Notes under the pieces: model-generated
Told to the model about the DNA's origin: nothing
Databases searched by the model: none
Seen by the model: only the letters and a program-made list of their open reading frames with translations
Shown here: positions 24,316 to 34,764 of the stretch, one piece after another
How positions within the stretch are numbered: position 1 is the stretch's first letter
How the letters are laid out: each line of letters starts with the position of its first letter
Made by a program: the position numbers and the translations under genes
Assembly (NCBI GenBank): GCA_932521035.1
Contig: OW051497.1
Span: forward strand, 2,852,001 to 2,916,000
Direction of reading: 5' to 3'
DNA: 64,000 nt
DNA from: Oscheius dolichura
Taxonomy: Eukaryota; Nematoda; Chromadorea; Rhabditida; Rhabditidae

Positions 24316-25300
24316 ATGAGCAACTCCCAGCTGAAGATCGCTATTCTCGTGGTGGACTATCAGATGGATTTCATTTCCGGATCGCTTGCTCTCCAGGTAT
24401 GGTTTTTTTCTGTTTCAATTACTGTTTCTCCTTTCTAGAACGGCCCCGCTCAGCAGGATGCAATCCTCGCCCTTCCCCATCTCAACAGAATCCTCGAGAA
24501 GCACGACAAGGTCGCGTTGGTTGTCTACACCCGCGATGCCCATCCCGTCGATCACATCTCTTTCCTCTCCGCTGCCAAGAACCCTGATCGTGAATTGACT
24601 GATGAATACAAGAATAAGGAACTCGAGATGTTTTCGACTGTTGAGTTCGTCGGAAAGAAGACTCCCGTCGTAAGTTGTGCCCTTATCATTTGTGAGAAAG
24701 TCCACCTCGGGGGACAAACTGTCTGGGAAATGGGATCTGTTTTTCCTTCTCCCTCGCCGTCTGACTTCCCCCTCAATAACGAATTGTTTGAGACTCTGTA
24801 CCCGGATCATTGTGTGGTCAACACCCACGGAGCTGAACTTCATCCGGACCTCACTATCGTGCCCGGAGCCATCTTCATTGACAAGGGTGACCAGACTCTC
24901 GTGGAGAGTTTCTCCGGCTTTCGTGATACCGATCGCATTGTTCAGTAAGTGATACTCTCTCAGTTTTAAACGAAACGGTTTAGCACTTCTCTCGCTCAGA
25001 TTCTGAAAGATCATGGGGTCAATGCCGTGATTTGTGCTGGCATCGCATATGACATCTGTGTCTATTGGACCAGCTTGGATGCGGTCGAGTTCGGTTTCAA
25101 AACGGCCGTTGCTTTCGAAGCCAGGTACGGTTTTGATGCCTGTTCTTATTTATTTATCATCAATTTTAAGTAAAGGCCTCGACCTTGATGCGATCGATAG
25201 AAGCACCGAAGAGTTTAGGACCCGTGGAATTGCGATTCTAGATACTGAGAAGGTCCTCCAGGTCATCGACGGAACACTCGTCCCCGACGAATGGAAGTAA
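24316..25300 (+). CDS. nicotinamidase / isochorismatase-family hydrolase
   Basis: Four exons (24316-24396, 24439-24944, 24984-25124, 25171-25300) give about 285 residues. The fold landmarks are present in order: Asp in AILVVDYQMDF; the metal-binding cluster DAHPVDHISF; YPDHCV; Lys in IFIDKGDQTL; and the nucleophilic Cys in CAGIAYDICVYW. The Asp-Lys-Cys triad is therefore complete, and the two His plus Asp of the metal site support nicotinamidase (nicotinamide to nicotinate in NAD salvage) over other members of the family. An insertion of about 60 residues between ISF and the PDHC motif is longer than in bacterial enzymes; metazoan nicotinamidases are often extended here. A CTTCAG acceptor lies 8 bp before the ATG, and AATAAA lies 90 bp past the stop. 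The exact substrate is inferred. Confidence 0.9.
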
Positions 25301-25390
25301 CTCAATTTTTCATAATCCCCATCTACTTCTAACGTCACTATTGCATAATTCCCTTGGTTACAGACCATTTTCTGTGAAAATCATTTATCC

Positions 25391-25396
25391 AATAAA
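25391..25396 (+). terminator. poly(A) signal AATAAA
   Basis: AATAAA 90 bp after the stop codon of the nicotinamidase gene. Confidence 0.65.
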
Positions 25397-25480
25397 CAAT
25401 ATTATTATACAATGAAGTTGACACGTACTTCGGATGACGATGGAGTGTCATTGAGATCAAGCGGTGCGAGGAGCTTTAGT

Positions 25481-26799
25481 TTAGGAGAAGCCGAAAGGGT
25501 CCTTGGCTGAGGGAAAGGCTCGAAAGAGGGCGGAGAAGTCAGCGGTCGGGGGAACGGCAACGGGGAGGGAATTAGCCGAACTGTTTGAGGAGGACGGCTG
25601 GGTTCCGAACTCCCTCTGAAATTTGATCCTTACACTCCCCCGCTCATTGCCTACCCTGTTCACGGAGTCCTGGAACTCTATCTGCTTTCGTATGAGGTCG
25701 ATCTCCAGCGCGATCTTCTGCTTTTTCATCTTGATGATTTCCAAATTTATTTCTTCAATTGCCGCTTTTTGATCGGGGGACATAGCCGCAGAAATGGTAG
25801 TGGCTCTAAAATCTTATCCTGTTATTGATCACTCGCCGCCTACTTGGTGAATGAACACCCGTTCGTCTTCAGTGGAGGTGGATGGAACCCGCGTGGGATG
25901 GTAATTTCTTGCCGAGGAGAGGCATCAATTATGTTGGGAATCACCATGTGACCATTTGGTTGAGGTTTTGGCATTTCGGCGGGGAGGATATCAAAACGTT
26001 TGACATCTTAAAAACAACCGGGGTTATAAATCTGCACCCTAGGGCAAACCTTTCTTGTCGTCGAATATCATCGGGGAGGTGTTCTGCTGCTGCTGTTGCT
26101 GGGCCTGTTGTTGTTGAGACTCGACGCCCTCCAAGATATCAAAGAGAGGAACCAAATGGGGGTGGGTAGCACGCGGATGAATAAGTTCCCCGCTGGGACC
26201 GTTCATTAGTCGCTGCCTCTGCAAGAAGAAATTGACGTTGTCCTTTATACTTTTTGAAAAAGAATACGTTATTTGTGAGGGAAGAGTAACTCACGTAGTT
26301 GTTTATCATATAGCGAGCTGTTTGAAAGTCTTTCTTGATCTTCTCAGCCACTTTAGACGGCTCACGACGAGCCACCCCCAGCGAAGAGAGGATCTGACAC
26401 CACTCGTAAAGGAGGATATCCCTCATGCGAGTTCCCTCTTTACGACCGCCTAAAACACTGTAATTTGCAGAAGTATTTCCCGGAAGAAGGAACAAAAATA
26501 GCCACGTGTTACACCTCTCGGAAATGGGATAATCCACGCTGGCGTTCCCTAATGGAAAGGAGTTTTTCCCTGGCTGGAGGGCCCTAACCAAAATATACAC
26601 AGGCTAAGATTTTAGCCAGGTTTTCGCAGATTAAAATCTGTCATCTATCCTTTAGAAGGATGAAATTCAGATTCCCAAGCTCACCATTTTCCTGTTTTGA
26701 GTGATAACTGTGATAATTCTGCTTGTAGAGGTTATACAGGACCATATTTTCCTCCATAGAGTAGTTGGCCGCTTTCTCCCTCTTGTAGACAGGCTCCAT
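25481..26799 (-). CDS. Myb/SANT-like nuclear protein with polyQ and coiled coil
   Basis: Minus-strand exons join from ATG at 26799, which lies 2 bp after a TTCTAG acceptor. The N-terminus (NYSMEENMVLYNLYKQ) and second exon (ILLYEWCQILSSLGVARR, then KVAEKIKKDFQTAR) follow the pattern of Myb/SANT-like or zeste-type DNA-binding domains: an acidic first helix after an aromatic residue, a central Trp, and a Lys/Arg-rich last helix. Next comes a Gln tract (QQQQAQQQQQQ), a linker (FDILPAEMPKPQPNG), and a C-terminal coiled coil (IEEINLEIIKMKKQKIALEI) before a Ser/Pro/Ala tail ending DPFGFS. The coiled coil suggests oligomerisation. Such proteins act as transcription factors or as partners of transposases; no transposase of that kind lies nearby. 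Confidence 0.75.
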
Positions 26800-28384
26800 C
26801 ACTAGAACAATGAGCTTTGGCTCTAAGAGACTAATGGTATGAAAATGAGGAGGAAGAGGTGGAGCGCGTCCAAATGACTGAATCCCATTTACTGGGCAAG
26901 AAAGGGGAAGAAAAGAAAAGAGAAGCGACCACTCTATATGCCAGAAGGCAATAGAGGGGGAGAGGAGGGAGGGAGGAAGAAAGGACACTACATATCCCCG
27001 AGGATAAATTGATCGCAGAAGTGGTGGGAGAGGGATATGCTCTCTCTAGATTTTGGTGGTCCACCCCACAAGGGGATTAATCCTCTCCGGAAATGAATTG
27101 CGAGGGGGAAGAGTGAGATCAATCCCGGGGAGAGAGAGGGAGGGTGGGGGAGAGAGGTAATTCCAGAGGACAAAACTGCGGCCCCTCTCTTTCTCCCCGC
27201 ATAAGGAAATGAGCATGTGATGATGTCGAGAAGGGAAGGAACTCCCTTCCCCCCTCCCTCTCGCTTAGGGGGAGGGGAAGACGAGTGTTCTCAAGTTAAT
27301 CACTGGTGGCAGGTGGGGGAGGCGGATGAAGTCAGAAATTGCGACTGAACGTGGGAAAAGGGGTGGGCCCCCTACGTAATTGCTGGTCACGTAGACAAAT
27401 GTTCGTGGTAGATTGTTTTATTATAAGAAAAACGACGTAATAATCCCCAGGTTGACGTGCAGTTTCCGTATTGCCATTTTCGTCTATCTGTTTATCCCAT
27501 CCGGCCCGGTTTAGAAAGTGCCCCGACCTGGAAAAACGAGGAAGTCTACCAAATTAGACGCTTATTCATCGCCGGGGGAACACTGAAGCAGGATTCCGGA
27601 GTTCATAGAAAGCGTCACTGCCGAGATGTTTTAACTGGGAAGCTACCCAACACGAGAGCACTCTCTGCCAGTCATCTTTAAAGTAATACAACAAATTCAA
27701 AGTCTGTTACTGTCTACCGTATCCTACAGTAAAGTTAGCTTTTAGACTAGCACCACTTCTTATGCCTTTCAACCAGACGGGATTGAGCTAAGCAGATATC
27801 AGACAGCCTATAGAGACAGATATAGAAAGAGACGGAGAAATCATACCAAGAAAGAGAATTTACGGTTATTAGCGGCCCACCTGACTTGTTCGCCGTGAGC
27901 TGGAGGGTAGTCTGTACCAATCCCTGGATGAACCTTGACTCAGGGCAAAGAAAGTTGCCAGGTGTCTCCATGGTAATGATTTGAAGTTCTCAGACAATTC
28001 TCCTTCTCTGAAAGTAATTATATCCCATCAGAAGAAGTGCAAGCAGTCTGAAGAAAAAGTGCAGCAGGTCCGGGTGGGAGTTGAAAAGAAGGGGGAACCT
28101 AATGAGAAGGAAGGCATTATTCACCTTCCTGGATAGCGGGAGGGAGAGAGGCTTTTACCCCCTCCTGCCTCCCTCTCTCCCCGTCATTCCCTTGGTAATT
28201 ATCCAGCTTCGTTAAAGCCCACGAGCCATTCTTTCCATTTGGAAATCAATAGGTTTTAGAATAATGAGGTGTCTAGCCAGGAGGGGTTAAAGGGGAAGTA
28301 GGCGTTCCTGTAGAGAAGGAAATTAAATCATAGAGATTAATCCGAAAATGAATGATATGCTTCATACGGATTACGGAAATACGT
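26800..28384. other. intergenic, polypurine tracts, no gene seen
   Basis: Stretches of nearly pure A/G on the plus strand occur at about 26950-26985 and 27125-27160, with others near 27240-27280 in the opposite sense. Open frames through them are compositional. A plus-strand frame at 27457-27681 and a minus-strand frame at 27747-27971 have no support beyond length. Confidence 0.5.
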
Positions 28385-28390
28385 TTTATT
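28385..28390 (-). terminator. poly(A) signal (minus strand)
   Basis: AATAAA on the minus strand, immediately downstream of the GNAT gene stop at 28394. Confidence 0.6.
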
Positions 28391-28393
28391 TGA

Positions 28394-29564
28394 TCATACT
28401 AAACTCTGGGAACATTCTGAGATACAATAGACTTTCTCGAAAGGGACATCGACGATATGTTGGGTGAACTGTGTCTGGGCATGCCCGGCCAGAACTACCT
28501 TGCCGCCAAAGAGCTCTTCAAACATTCTGAATAATCAGATCTCTTTTTTATGATCAGGGGGCGAACCTTTTCGCCTGGCTGTTAACTGCCGGATAGAGAA
28601 AGCCGACTTCTTTATGTTTGGTAAAGTCTACGTCTTCCTTGAAGATGGTGGACACAGCACAACGAGCTGCTTCCTACAAAACAAAAATAGTACTGTAAAT
28701 GTGCTGATCTTACAATAGAGTCGGCGTAAATTGGTCCCGATCGGAGATTTCCATTGATCTGGATCCGTATAGAAGCAAAACCAACAATCTTGTTGTTCCC
28801 ATCCACGACTATCTGAATACTGTATGCTGCTTTGACCCATCAAAGACAAACTCTACTGAACACGTCTTCTCTGGGCCAAATAAACCGTTTCAGGAACTTT
28901 CCTCTCTTCCTAGGCCATATGGAACGATCGTATTTCTCAATATCTTCCCATGGTACTTCAGCGAGCTTCTAAAAGAAAGGTCACAATGGGAAACAAGGGA
29001 CTACCTTCGCTGTGAGACCTTCTTGCCCTATAGAAGGAGCAAAGTCGTCTACTTGTACTTTTATGTAGTCAATGAGGAACGGCAGCAGTTTATCAAATCC
29101 ATACTTCTGTGCATAAAGGGGAGACATCTTCATGGCTGCCTGGAGGAAGGTGTTTTTTCCTCCAGTCATTGACATTATCATGCTGAAGCTGTGTTTTATT
29201 CTTCCATGGCACACTTACTCGAATAGTCTGGTCCCAATTCCTTGTCCTCTCCATTTCGGACTGGTATAGAAGAAGCCAATAGAATAGAGCTCTTCTTCCT
29301 CTTCTGAAGCTTCGTCTAAAGCTAAAATGACGGAGGCGATAGGCTTCTTGGTGTTAGAGTCAATGGCAACGTGATACCAAACTTTGGCGAATGTACTTTG
29401 CCAGACATCCATATCAGAAAGTTGAAAGCCCCAACCATGCTCACGATTTATCTGAAACTTCCTTTACTTGGACTTGCAGCCAAATAAACCTCAGGCAGAA
29501 GAGTACGGAAATGATCAGCTTTATCATTAACAACTATCTCTATTTGTGGAAGACTATCCTCCAT
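28394..29564 (-). CDS. GNAT N-acetyltransferase with a second C-terminal domain
   Basis: Minus-strand exons run from ATG at 29564 (MEDSLPQIEIVVND) to TGA at 28394. The acetyl-CoA binding signature is visible: IGFFYTSPKWRGQGIGTRLF, i.e. beta-4 followed by the R/Q-x-x-G-x-G/A loop. Later exons carry KYGFDKLLPFLIDYIKVQV, WEDIEKYDRSIWPRKRGKF and a second domain with KIVGFASIRIQ then SGPIYADSIEAARCAVST, which matches the second half of tandem GNAT proteins of the YitH/DUF1248 type that are expanded in nematodes. The last exon ends VYCISECSQSLV. The join between the first exon (ending near YLAASP) and the exon starting INREHGWGFQLS is not clean: only 16 bp, GTAAAGGAAGTTTCAG, separate them in a splice-like form. 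AATAAA follows within 10 bp of the stop. The acetyl acceptor is unknown. Confidence 0.8.
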
Positions 29565-30103
29565 TGCAATATTGAATTAAAAGAAGGTGAAACCTAAAAG
29601 AGTTCGGTAGAAAGGATCGAATTAAAGTAGAAGAATAGGCAAAATGGCAATTTTAAAGGACATCGCATCACCTTGAAGCAAATGTTATCAGTTACAGATA
29701 AGGAAGTTTCAGCGAGAGGCGTTAATATTACACAATATACGTGATACACAAGAAGCAGTTGCCATTTATTTTAAAAAAATCTTTGCGGTAGAACGCAAGT
29801 ATGACGCCGTTACTGAAGGGATTCTATACAGTTGGTTCAAATTTCAAATATGTCTACCCTGGCTTCACTTGTATTTTTAAGCCTGTGAACCTCTTTTCTT
29901 TCTAAGAGCCCACGGCTGTGCTGTAACCTGAGTTGATTCATAACCGACGCTGTTTTAAAATGGTTCATTCTCTCATTCGCTCTTCGTCCACATTACTGAA
30001 CAACGATGCTCTCTTTCACTGTGTGAATGAACTGCATTCCATGAAGTTTATGTTGTCGAAGGTTTACTAAAATTCCCTTTCAACTGTTTCTTAGCCTACC
30101 CGC

Positions 30104-30336
30104 CTATGTACGCCAATAGTTTCTATACTATTTCCAGGTTGCATAATTCAACCCTTTTCTTCAACGTTGAGAACTATGATCTGTACTGGAATATAAGGTT
30201 GTGCGGGTGGTATGACCTTTTATTTAATATCGGACAGAAGCTATTCGTAGAGTCTACAGCCTCCTCCTCTTCTACGATGCCGAGAAAATCTTCTTCAAGT
30301 CGAGAAGCTGAAAGAAGGGGCGCCTCTAGTGAATGA
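30104..30336 (+). CDS. candidate exon of an unknown gene
   Basis: A TTTCTTAG acceptor at about 30094 is followed by an open frame with YANSFYTISRLHNSTLFF and NYDLYWNIRLCGWYDLLF, ending in a Ser/Arg-rich tail. An upstream frame from 29960 (MVHSLIRSSSTLLNND) ends at a possible donor, but the phases do not match. Protein-like composition is the only support. Confidence 0.25.
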
Positions 30337-30694
30337 AACTGGGAATAAAAGTGGAGGTCGCTGAAGGAGGAGCTATGAAAGACGGAGGACGGTGGAGGTC
30401 ATCTGCGTCGGGTGCTGATGAGGAATGACATCAATAACGAATACGAGAAGAGGTCCATCACCACAACCAGGTGATAATTTTTCCTTCATATTACAGAAAA
30501 ATTATTCAGCGTGCCATATTGTTTTGGTCCCCCGGATGCCGAATTTCCCCTGACATTATAAAGTAATGCCCAAAGGTATTTCCAATTAATTTCCATTTTT
30601 TCACCAATTGTTTTTCACCAATGTTTTACATTTACTTTATTTTTTATAGGAAGGTACAAGTCTTTTATTGAATAGTGAATAATATTGATGCAAG

Positions 30695-32319
30695 ATGATG
30701 AAGGAATTGGTAAGCTATTACAAGAAATATTTGAAATGGAACAACCAAAAATTATTGCCAGTACGTTTACTCGCTTGGTTCCCGCATCAGCATACCATTT
30801 AAGAAACGCTCTTCAACCCTGTTGCCATGATTCATTACGAAGCGAAATATTCTAATTCGAACGGTACCACATACAAAAATTCTAAAAAATGTTTCTTCAG
30901 GTAAAAACACAGACCACTATAAATGAGGTCTACTTCCCGTTCGCAATCGTCGGTCATATGGAATACAGACTCTGCAAACTACGAAAACATGGAGGTGAAT
31001 TCTAAAAATAAAGAATAAATACGTTTTACTGTTGCAAATCTGGATGTTCAAGTTCAATTATTCTCAAGAAATGAAAATCTTCGAAGACAAGGTGTTACGC
31101 AACTGAAAATTGTTTATTTCCGCGGAGCGGTGAGAATTTTGGAAGGACGGGGACAGTGATAAGACCTCTTGCGAGCTGCCCAAGCTGTTCCCCTTTCCTC
31201 TACTGCCCAAATTCTTCTAGTTTTTATATTTCTAAAAGGGCAACACTCTGCTGATGCCTAACGAATATTACGCAGTATTTCTAAAGACGTTGTCCGGCAA
31301 GAAGAGTGAAGATGTCTCACCCATTTTGGGGACAACCCTTCTCAGTATTGAGGAGAGGTTGGGGTACCTGAAGGATCATTTGAGCCTCAAAGAGCTTAAA
31401 ATATGTAGAAAATTGATGGAACTTCAGGTATTTTGATTTTGCTTGGATCTATGTTCTACAGAAAATCAACGATTCCGAGGAGAGTGAGGATTGTAGCGAC
31501 GGTTACGATGAACTAGAAGATGCGCAAGAAGTTTTGGGAAATACTATCCTCAACGAAGAAGAAGCTGGAGAGGAGTCGTCGGTGCAGAGGGAAATCAAGG
31601 AGAACGAGGATGTCGTAGATGTTCAAAAATATTTGAGAAAGATGATCCTCAGTGAAGAAAACCTGCAAGAAGAGTCGGCGGAACAAACGGACCTGGAAGG
31701 GAATGAGGACGTCGAAGATGTTCCAGAAGATGTGAGAAAGATGATCTGTGAAGAAGAGCCAGGAGAAAGGGATGGGTCAATTGAACAAGAAGATCAAAAG
31801 TAAGTAAGGCAAGCTGTCCTCAGCTATTTTTTGCACTTTTCAGATGCCAGGCGCTGATAACGATGTTACGGACGAAAATAGCGAGCAACGAGACTGTGAT
31901 AGCCGAACTATTAGAGAATATAGAAGGAATGAAAATAGTTTGTCTGCTTGTTTTGTGTAGTATAACAAATTACAGGTCGTTGAAAGTGAAAAGGAATCGT
32001 GTCGTCTTCTGTTGGCAAATAACGAGACCATTTTGTCACAACTACTGGAAGATAAGAACGACGAGTTGCAAAAGGTGAAATATGATCTAGCAGTAACTGA
32101 AATGGCAGTGTCAGAGAAGAACGAAATGTAAGCCAGTTATTAAAGGAAACACCATGCGAAATTTATAGAATTCTTCGGTTGAACAGAAAAGTATCGAATA
32201 AAAACGCTGAGATCACTGGACTTCTGGAAAGGGTCGCTGCTTTAGAGAAAGAATCGTCCTCCGCAAATATAGATCCGGTAGAAAATGAAGAAGTGGTTGT
32301 GCAAGACTCGGAAACATAG
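30695..32319 (+). CDS. acidic coiled-coil protein, unrecognised
   Basis: Eight exons join with consistent phase: 30695-30709, 30901-30994, 31053-31129, 31239-31427, 31462-31799, 31844-31937, 31976-32127 and 32169-32319. The N-terminal third reads like a globular domain (INEVYFPFAIVGHMEYRLC, then TQLKIVYFRGAGNTLLM). The middle is strongly acidic and contains two copies of a unit with (D)V(Q/P)(K/E)(Y/D)(L/V)RKMI. The C-terminal third is a coiled coil (ILSQLLEDKNDELQKVKYDL, ITGLLERVAALEKE). There is no signal peptide or membrane span. The start is the least certain part: exon 1 encodes only five residues (MMKEL) after a GCAAG. AATAAA lies 46 bp past the stop. A cytoskeletal or nuclear scaffold role is possible but not shown. 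Confidence 0.7.
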
Positions 32320-32364
32320 GAAAGTGTTCCCAATATTCTTCTTCCCTGTATATATATACATAGC

Positions 32365-32370
32365 AATAAA
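32365..32370 (+). terminator. poly(A) signal AATAAA
   Basis: AATAAA 46 bp after the stop codon of the coiled-coil gene. Confidence 0.65.
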
Positions 32371-32528
32371 TATAAAGTAAACAATGTTTCTTGATTGTAC
32401 TTGCCAGTTTACAAAATGTAACCGGCAGCTCTTGATGTCCACGGTCGGTAACACAGCAGTCGGAGAAATAGGCAAACCGACTGCCCAGAGCGGCCGTAGG
32501 GGAAAGACTAAATAGAAAAATAAACCTT

Positions 32529-32836
32529 TTAGAGTTCTCGTTTCATCCGTTTCACGAGCAGGTCTAGGATTTTGAGGTGCTCCGCCGTAATCATCAAACC
32601 ATCAGCTTCAGAGCAACACCTCACTTTCAAAAAATGATTGAAAATCGCAGCGGCATAGAGGAATGTTGCTTTGTATGTCTTTGTCTTTTACAGTTCTTCC
32701 AGTACATTCGGTCTTCTTTTGCTCGTCTGCTGTGTGCTCCTAACGATGATTTACCGGACTTTCGTTCCCAGTAGGAGGAGGCCCGTTTCTTTGTATACAT
32801 GAATTCTTTTGATGATGATCTTTGAAGGGCAGACAT
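32529..32836 (-). CDS. small two-exon peptide, candidate
   Basis: Minus-strand ATG at 32836 opens SALQRSSSKEFMYTKK and reaches a GTAAATC donor after YWERKS. A downstream exon reads DGLMITAEHLKILDLLVKR and stops at 32529. The two join in phase across about 160 bp, giving about 51 residues, basic and amphipathic. The helix-like second exon looks real; the long first intron weakens the case. No family is recognised. Confidence 0.35.
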
Positions 32837-32956
32837 ACAAGAAGAATATAATAAAGCATAATCAGGGAGAAATTGTCTCTTTTAACAATAAACATTAAAA
32901 AAAGAGGTGATCATTAGCACTTTGAAACTAACTATCTCAACACAGTCAGCATTTTA

Positions 32957-34228
32957 ATGGCAGCAACTATTCACTGGATTGTTTTATGTGCTCTCTCTCA
33001 ACTATTTGCTCTCTTCTGGATTTATGTCATCTGGACGAGGAGTACCGCTAATATGAGACATTTAAAAAGATACCTTTTAGAAATGGCGGTGAGTGTATTT
33101 TTCAACTGAACCTTGTTCCAGGTCGTAGATATGCTCTGCTCCCTGAATATGGCCTTACTGGTCCAGCCCAGCTTCCTTTACCCTTTGCCGATACTCGTTA
33201 TTAATGGATTATACAAGTTTCTTGGTTCTGACTTCCATGTTGTTGCTGTAAGCTGGATGGTTCTAAATCGGGAACGATTATTTCAGATCTCCGTAACTTT
33301 GACACTAGTTGCCTCTACTTTTTACTTGACTATACTGTGTTCTATTCTCCGGTTCTTCCTTATTCACAACTACAATTTCATAGTGTCGTTAATGACGCAG
33401 AAGACGTAAGCAGTTCTTGAAAGATTTGAGCTAGAGATTTGATTCAAATGTTTGAAGGATATTCAACAGGATGTAGTTATTTAGTAGGTGTTTAACTTCA
33501 CCCTATTTTCTGCTCAAAAAAGATCCTTTAGTGGGATCATTCTTCATCTAGCCGTGGTTAGTGCAACATTTGGATTGTTGGTTTTCTGCCTGAGAGGAGT
33601 GATTCTCAGCTTCAAAAGAACCTTTATGACTGCACAATTTTACGACCTTGAAATATACCTGATTCCGTATATAATGGAAGCGGACTCCGTCATCGGTGTG
33701 AGGACAAGCGAGAGGATCATCATTCTTTGTAAGTCTCCATCCATAGATGACCGCGTTGTTTCAGTACTTGTTGCTATTGGAATCCTTGTTTTTGGTACAT
33801 CTTTAACCGTGCTACTTTCCTATCTCTGTTACAAGACTTCGAGTGCTCGAATGGTTCATGCTTCAGCCGAGACCCGGAGTCTGAACAGAGGACTTACATG
33901 GCTTATGATCTTACAGGTGATCTTAGGATGAGCTACTGATCTAACCATCTTTCAGTGCCTTGTTCCAACTCTAACGTTAGTCATTCCCGGGTTCTTAATG
34001 ATCCTACCATTTTATGCAACAACATCCACAGAATTTGAAGCATTCGTGGCTGAATATCTATGCGGATCGGCAATCGTAGCCTATCCTATCATAAACAGTC
34101 TGCTATCGTTGAGCCTCATTAGACCATATCGTATCTTTTGTCGGAAACTCCTCTCGTCAGTTTTTTCTAACAAGTGGAGAAGTGTCACACTCATACATTC
34201 AGTTAGCAATCCGGGCTCCGCTAGCTAA
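32957..34228 (+). CDS. seven-transmembrane chemoreceptor, nematode Str/Srh type
   Basis: Six exons (32957-33088, 33122-33247, 33287-33407, about 33522-33727, about 33763-33915, about 33956-34228) encode about 330 residues with seven hydrophobic segments. Segment 1 is WIVLCALSQLFALFWIYV; segment 2 begins VDMLCSLNMALLV; segment 4 is GIILHLAVVSATFGLLVF; segment 6 is TWLMILQCLVPTLTLVIPGF; segment 7 is YPIINSLLSLSLIRPYRIF. The Gln-x-x-x-Pro in segment 6 and the Pro-Tyr-Arg after segment 7 are typical of nematode serpentine receptors in the Str superfamily (srh, sri and relatives). Such receptors sit in chemosensory cilia and signal through G proteins; the ligand cannot be inferred. The exon 3 to 4 junction uses the less usual acceptor CTCAAAAAAG. 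Confidence 0.85.
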
Positions 34229-34257
34229 TCTTCCACAAGAAGGCGTTCCTGTTTTTA

Positions 34258-34263
34258 AATAAA
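34258..34263 (+). terminator. poly(A) signal AATAAA
   Basis: AATAAA 30 bp after the receptor stop codon and 66 bp before the next start codon on the same strand, an operon-like spacing. Confidence 0.6.
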
Positions 34264-34328
34264 GTTCCGCTTTCTTATCAGTATCAGTCAGCTGAACCAA
34301 CCGGTTCTTTTCCAATTTCATCCCCATG

Positions 34329-34756
34329 ATCGGTATTGTTCTTCTTCTCCCTGTTGTTAGCTATGCCATGAGTCTAACTCAAGCAGAAACGATGACAGCT
34401 ATTTTTGAAAACGGCGACCGACCAAGGAATTCTCCCGAATGGACAAGAGAGCTGGAGTCTCGTTTGCCTCCAATCGGTTACATAGCCGGCCAGTAGGTTT
34501 TTGCCTGTTTTTGTTCCAGTTCCCATCATTTATAGACCAATTCGATCGAGATTCTGGGAAAGAGTAAACCCAAACGAAAGAATTCTTTTCGATTCGGATG
34601 GAATCCCGTTTCAGGTAAAGAAACCAGTGTTAATAATAGCGTTTACTTATGTAGCAGTCCTGGAGGTTCAACAATAGACCGATGACGCTCGGAGGGAAAT
34701 ACAAACTGATGTCACAGCAAAACCGGGGTACGACAGGATTATTAATAAACAAATGA
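34329..34756 (+). CDS. small secreted protein, unrecognised
   Basis: Three exons join in phase to about 115 residues. The N-terminus (MIGIVLLLPVVSYAMS) is a signal peptide; the mature protein starts near SLTQAETMTAIFENGDRPR and has no further hydrophobic segment. The first intron is 43 bp, GTAGGT to TTTATAG; an earlier TTCCAG acceptor inside it would lead to an immediate stop, so the later one is preferred. The second is 41 bp. Only 100 bp separate it from the chemoreceptor stop, so the two may form an operon. It has no cysteines, so it is not a disulfide-rich peptide. The poly(A) signal AATAAA overlaps the last codons. Confidence 0.7.
34744..34749 (+). terminator. poly(A) signal inside the coding end
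   Basis: AATAAA lies within the last four codons of the secreted-protein gene, 5 bp before its stop and 16 bp before the stop of the convergent gene. Confidence 0.45.
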
Positions 34757-34764
34757 CATAACTT

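Noticed and set aside
24670-24760. Intron in the intact nicotinamidase at the GTAAGT after KKTPV
   Set aside because: No usable acceptor follows before the conserved PDHC motif, and the frame stays open, so the segment is read as an insertion.
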